From Lentzea aerocolonigenes (GTDB taxonomy: Bacteria; Actinomycetota; Actinomycetes; Mycobacteriales; Pseudonocardiaceae): a DNA stretch of 34,467 bases. Below are positions 31,740 through 34,467 of the stretch, piece by piece (position 1 is the stretch's first letter; each line of letters begins with the position of its first letter). The notes below the pieces were generated by a model, which saw only the letters and a program-made list of their open reading frames with translations, did not search any database and was not told the DNA's origin. The translations under genes and the position numbers were made by a program. Location of the stretch: the NCBI RefSeq assembly GCF_000955955.1, contig NZ_JYJG01000196.1, forward strand, positions 1 through 34,467. Reading direction: 5' to 3'.

Positions 31740-34279
31740 CAGGTCAGCCGCGCGTCACCCCACACGGCGTTGTCGAGACTGGTGCCGTCGCCGCCATCAG
31801 TCACGCGCAACGTCAACGACTTCACGCCGCTCACGTCGACGCTGACCGCCAGCGCCGGGTCGACGGACTTGCGCAGCGGGCTCTCGTAGAGCACCCGGCC
31901 GTCGCCGACCACCACGAACGTGACGGATCCTCCGGCACCGGCCGCACGGTCCACGCGGCCGTCGACCTCGTCGTCCACACCGACGGTCGCGTCGAACCTC
32001 GTGCACGTCCCCAGCTCGAAGACCTCGTCTGCGGGCGTGGTGCCGATTCCCTTGCCGAACCTGGTGCCGCCCGTCGTCAACGTCCTGCCCTCGACGGAAC
32101 GGTCGTTGCCCGCCACGTACACCTGTCCGGCCGGCAACGGTTTCCAGACGTGGGTGCGGACGGCCTTCTCCGCCTCGACGCTGGAACTGAAGCGGTAGGG
32201 CTGGAACTGCGCCACCGCGGGCACGTCCGTCAGACCCACGACCGGGTTCGCGCCGACCTCGACCGTCCACCTGCCACTGATCGACTCACCGGGCGCCACC
32301 CGGAAAGCGCGTGTGGCAGCGGAAGTGCTCCAGCCTGACGGCACGCGTGGCGCGAACGTCACGTCGTAGAGCGGCTGGGCGGAGGTGTTGGTGAAGGTGC
32401 TGCTCAACTCGAACGTCTGACCGGGCTGCACCGACACCTGTTCGGGAGTCGTGACCACGGTCGTGGACGGCAGGCCGTACGTGGGGCGCGCGCAGGTGTC
32501 CTTGACCGGACGGCAGACCAGCGCGACGAACCCGCCGTCCTTCGCCACCGGAATCGTCAGCTTCTGGTCGGTGACGTGGGTTTCCTTGACCAGCCCGGCC
32601 GCACCGTCACGCACGACCTCGACCAGCCAGCGGCCCTTGCCGAGCGTCGGCAGGTCCAGTGTGCGGGCCTCCCCCGCGATGGCGCCACCGACGAACCACC
32701 GGTCGTCGCTGCGCCGTGCCATCACCACGCTTTCGGTGGGGCGTCCGGACAGGAGCTTCGTCTCGTCCCACGCGGTCGGCGCCTGCTCCAGGTACCACCG
32801 CGCCAACGGGCGGGCGTCGTAGGAGTCCGGCCGTCCGGCGAGGTTCTGGACGCCCGACTCGTAGAGCACGGTCAGCGCCAGCTCGCCGCCGTCGGTGTTG
32901 GGACGGGTGCGGTGGAAGCCGCCGGGCGTGTAGTCCATGCCGCCCACCACGTTGCGCGTGAACGGCAACGCGGTGAGGTGGCTCGTGGTGAGGCCGCTGG
33001 ACTTCTCCGCGCCGTGCACCGCCTCGGTCGTCATGACGTGCGGCCAGGTGCGGTGGATGCCGTGCGGCAGCGTCGCGCCGTGAAAGTTGATCAGGAAGTG
33101 CATCTTCGCGGTCTCGGGCAGGATCTCGTCGTACCAGCGGTAGCGCTCCTGGCCGTCGGAGTCCATGAAGTCGATCTTCAACCCCTGCACGCCCCACTTC
33201 TGCAGCCACGGCAGGTAGTCCGCGCGCTTCTCCGGGGTGTCGACGCTGCTGAACCGCACCCACGTGTGGATGCCGACCCTGCGCGCCTTGGCGTACTGCA
33301 CGAGTTCGGGGACGAAGCTCGTCTGGCGCCAGTTCGGGTCGTCGTACCAGCCCGCGTCCACCGTGACGTACGGCCAGCCGCGCGCCGCCGCGTAGTCCAC
33401 GAACTCCTTCTGCTTGGCCAGGTCCTGCTGCGCGGTGCGGCCGCCGGCGAGCCACGTCCAGATCGCCGGGCCTGGCTTGATCCAGCTGGTGTCGCGGATC
33501 CTCGAGGCCGGCGCGAGGTCGTCCACCAGGGTCGACTCGGTGACGGTGGCGAGGCTGCCGACGATCATCGTGCGCCACGGGGTTCTCAGTGCGCCTTGCA
33601 CCGCGACCTTCTCGTCCCACAGCTTCAGCTGGAACTTGCCGCCGCCGGCGTGCCGCAGGTGACCGCCGGAGTAGCGTCCGTCCACATCGGACTCGGTGAT
33701 CAGTACGTGCGTGCCGCCGACGTCGAACAGCGCCGGGTGCATGTACTCGGCCTGCTCCGCCGTGCCGGTCCGGTACTGCAGGAACGGGTTCTCGTAGTCG
33801 CGGCGGAACTTCGCGAGCCACGCCGTCGAGTCCGCGGGCAGGACGAACGCCGAGGCCTCACCCGTGACGGCGCCGGTGTCCTGGGGCAGCTCGTAGCGGT
33901 AGGCGACGCCGTCTGCGGACTCGCGCACGACGAGGTCGAGGTCGTTGACCCCGGCCTTGAACCGGTAGGTCGTCTCGGTGGCGCGCACGGTCCGGTCCAG
34001 CTTCTTGCCGGACGTCGTGCGGTAGCGCTCGAAGATCGCCCGCTTCGACTTCCCGGCGAGCGCGAGGCCCTGCGACAGGTCGGCGCGCTCGGTCGTGATC
34101 CCGACCGGCGACGGCTGCACGACCGTCCTGACCCCGTACGTCACCGCCAGGGTGACTGTTCCCCCGGAGGTGCTGACAACCGCATGCGGGCCGCTCGGCG
34201 CGGCCTGCGCGGGCACGACGACCAGCCCCAGAGCCAGCGCGGCTCCAGAAATGGACGCAGTCAGCGTTCTCACCGCCAC
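31736..34279 (-). CDS. Secreted GH97-NEW3-NPCBM alpha-galactosidase-like enzyme
   Basis: An 847-residue exported enzyme. The signal peptide covers residues 1 to about 27. A GH97 N-terminal beta-domain (VTLAVTYG..., to about 270) leads to the barrel: WPYVTVDAGWYDD, WGVQGLKIDFMDSDGQERY (the Asp in KIDF suits the retaining, alpha-galactosidase branch) and FLINFHGATLPHG...RTWPHVMTTEAVHGAEK. A NEW3 domain (about 600-690: VQPGQTFELSSTFTNTS) and a C-terminal NPCBM (about 710-847) follow; both often accompany alpha-galactosidases. I prefer GTG 34279, since GAGGGG is only one base from GTG 34285. The promoter and inverted repeats lie upstream at 34320-34371. Confidence 0.9.
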   Translation of the reverse strand: MAVRTLTASISGAALALGLVVVPAQAAPSGPHAVVSTSGGTVTLAVTYGVRTVVQPSPVGITTERADLSQGLALAGKSKRAIFERYRTTSGKKLDRTVRATETTYRFKAGVNDLDLVVRESADGVAYRYELPQDTGAVTGEASAFVLPADSTAWLAKFRRDYENPFLQYRTGTAEQAEYMHPALFDVGGTHVLITESDVDGRYSGGHLRHAGGGKFQLKLWDEKVAVQGALRTPWRTMIVGSLATVTESTLVDDLAPASRIRDTSWIKPGPAIWTWLAGGRTAQQDLAKQKEFVDYAAARGWPYVTVDAGWYDDPNWRQTSFVPELVQYAKARRVGIHTWVRFSSVDTPEKRADYLPWLQKWGVQGLKIDFMDSDGQERYRWYDEILPETAKMHFLINFHGATLPHGIHRTWPHVMTTEAVHGAEKSSGLTTSHLTALPFTRNVVGGMDYTPGGFHRTRPNTDGGELALTVLYESGVQNLAGRPDSYDARPLARWYLEQAPTAWDETKLLSGRPTESVVMARRSDDRWFVGGAIAGEARTLDLPTLGKGRWLVEVVRDGAAGLVKETHVTDQKLTIPVAKDGGFVALVCRPVKDTCARPTYGLPSTTVVTTPEQVSVQPGQTFELSSTFTNTSAQPLYDVTFAPRVPSGWSTSAATRAFRVAPGESISGRWTVEVGANPVVGLTDVPAVAQFQPYRFSSSVEAEKAVRTHVWKPLPAGQVYVAGNDRSVEGRTLTTGGTRFGKGIGTTPADEVFELGTCTRFDATVGVDDEVDGRVDRAAGAGGSVTFVVVGDGRVLYESPLRKSVDPALAVSVDVSGVKSLTLRVTDGGDGTSLDNAVWGDARLTC

Positions 34280-34319
34280 GGACACTCCCCTCGTGATCCG
34301 GGGCGGCGGTCACCGGAAG

Positions 34320-34371
34320 ACATCCAATGACTCGGACGCTATGCCAGCCATTTCACGCAGTCAATGGATGT
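34320..34371 (-). promoter_or_regulatory. GH97 promoter framed by an operator-like inverted repeat
   Basis: On the minus strand TTGACT (34359-34364) and TAGCGT (34336-34341) form a -35/-10 pair with a 17-base spacer, a typical vegetative promoter. ACATCCAATGACT (34320-34332) and its near complement (34359-34371) are 13-base arms with one mismatch, one over the -35 and one over the likely start site. That is what a repressor binding two half-sites, or looping, would use. Confidence 0.6.
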
Positions 34372-34440
34372 AACAACCGCGACAACTCCGATGACTGGCG
34401 GCAGCGCCACGAGCCCTGCCGGACTGAACGATGAAGGGAA

Positions 34441-34467
34441 CCTTCATCCACCTGAGGTGGATGAAGG
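34441..34467. terminator. Perfect palindrome at the window edge, probable bidirectional terminator
   Basis: CCTTCATCCACCT (34441-34453), G, AGGTGGATGAAGG (34455-34467) has 13-base arms and a single centre base; it probably extends past the window. GATGAAGG at 34430-34437 can also pair with its left arm, so two structures compete. It may end a gene to the right and separate it from the GH97 promoter. Confidence 0.5.

Overview
The window is high-GC actinomycete DNA. Strong codon bias, many GTG/TTG starts, AfsR-type SARP regulators, a cobalamin riboswitch ahead of nrdAB, an IdeR-like iron box and secreted glycosidases all fit the Pseudonocardiaceae (Lentzea/Saccharothrix/Amycolatopsis-like), but no rRNA or marker gene fixes the genus. 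No tRNA, rRNA or CRISPR array was seen. The only mobile-element trace is an IS5-type transposase domain near the left edge.

Left part (1-7125). A proline-rich/IS5 OrfA-like fusion protein on the minus strand is followed on the plus strand by a metallophosphoesterase and a Sfp-type phosphopantetheinyl transferase. A tightly coupled operon then follows: two amidohydrolase-fold proteins (the first lacking metal ligands), a sugar-binding lipoprotein and two ABC permeases. No ATPase gene is present.

Central part (7100-16767), the most unusual section. Two paralogous AfsR-like STAND regulators (SARP + NB-ARC + TPR, about 950 residues each) flank a two-gene operon encoding secreted peptidoglycan-hydrolase-like proteins: an M23 endopeptidase and a lysozyme/transglycosylase-like enzyme, both joined to the same five-repeat propeller. 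Two small secreted beta-trefoil proteins follow the second regulator. Three promoters here (for the hydrolase operon and for each trefoil gene) carry three heptamers of TGTAGRN type at exact 11-bp spacing, 8-9 bp before a -10-like box. That is the classical SARP operator layout. I read this as a SARP-controlled secreted wall-lytic/lectin regulon. A weaker two-heptamer version lies before the amidohydrolase/ABC operon.

Right part (16861-34467). In order: a GCS2-type glutamate-cysteine ligase homologue with a terminator over its stop codon; a secreted CBM35-FnIII-GH5 enzyme; a truncated VWA-like gene coupled to a DUF3800-like gene and a methyltransferase; an ABM-type monooxygenase; an iron-box-associated miniature NRPS condensation-like protein; a TIGR03086 protein, a YbjN-like protein and a DUF998 membrane protein; a GH16-like protein; a LysG/ArgP regulator divergent from a LysE/ArgO exporter; a cobalamin riboswitch controlling nrdAB, whose NrdB has every hallmark of class Ic (Mn/Fe) enzymes; IPP isomerase; an orphan MbtH-like protein; and a secreted GH97-NEW3-NPCBM alpha-galactosidase-like enzyme with a well-formed promoter/operator.

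Assignments come from reading translated motifs and DNA patterns. No database search was run, so family names are recognition and functional links are inference.
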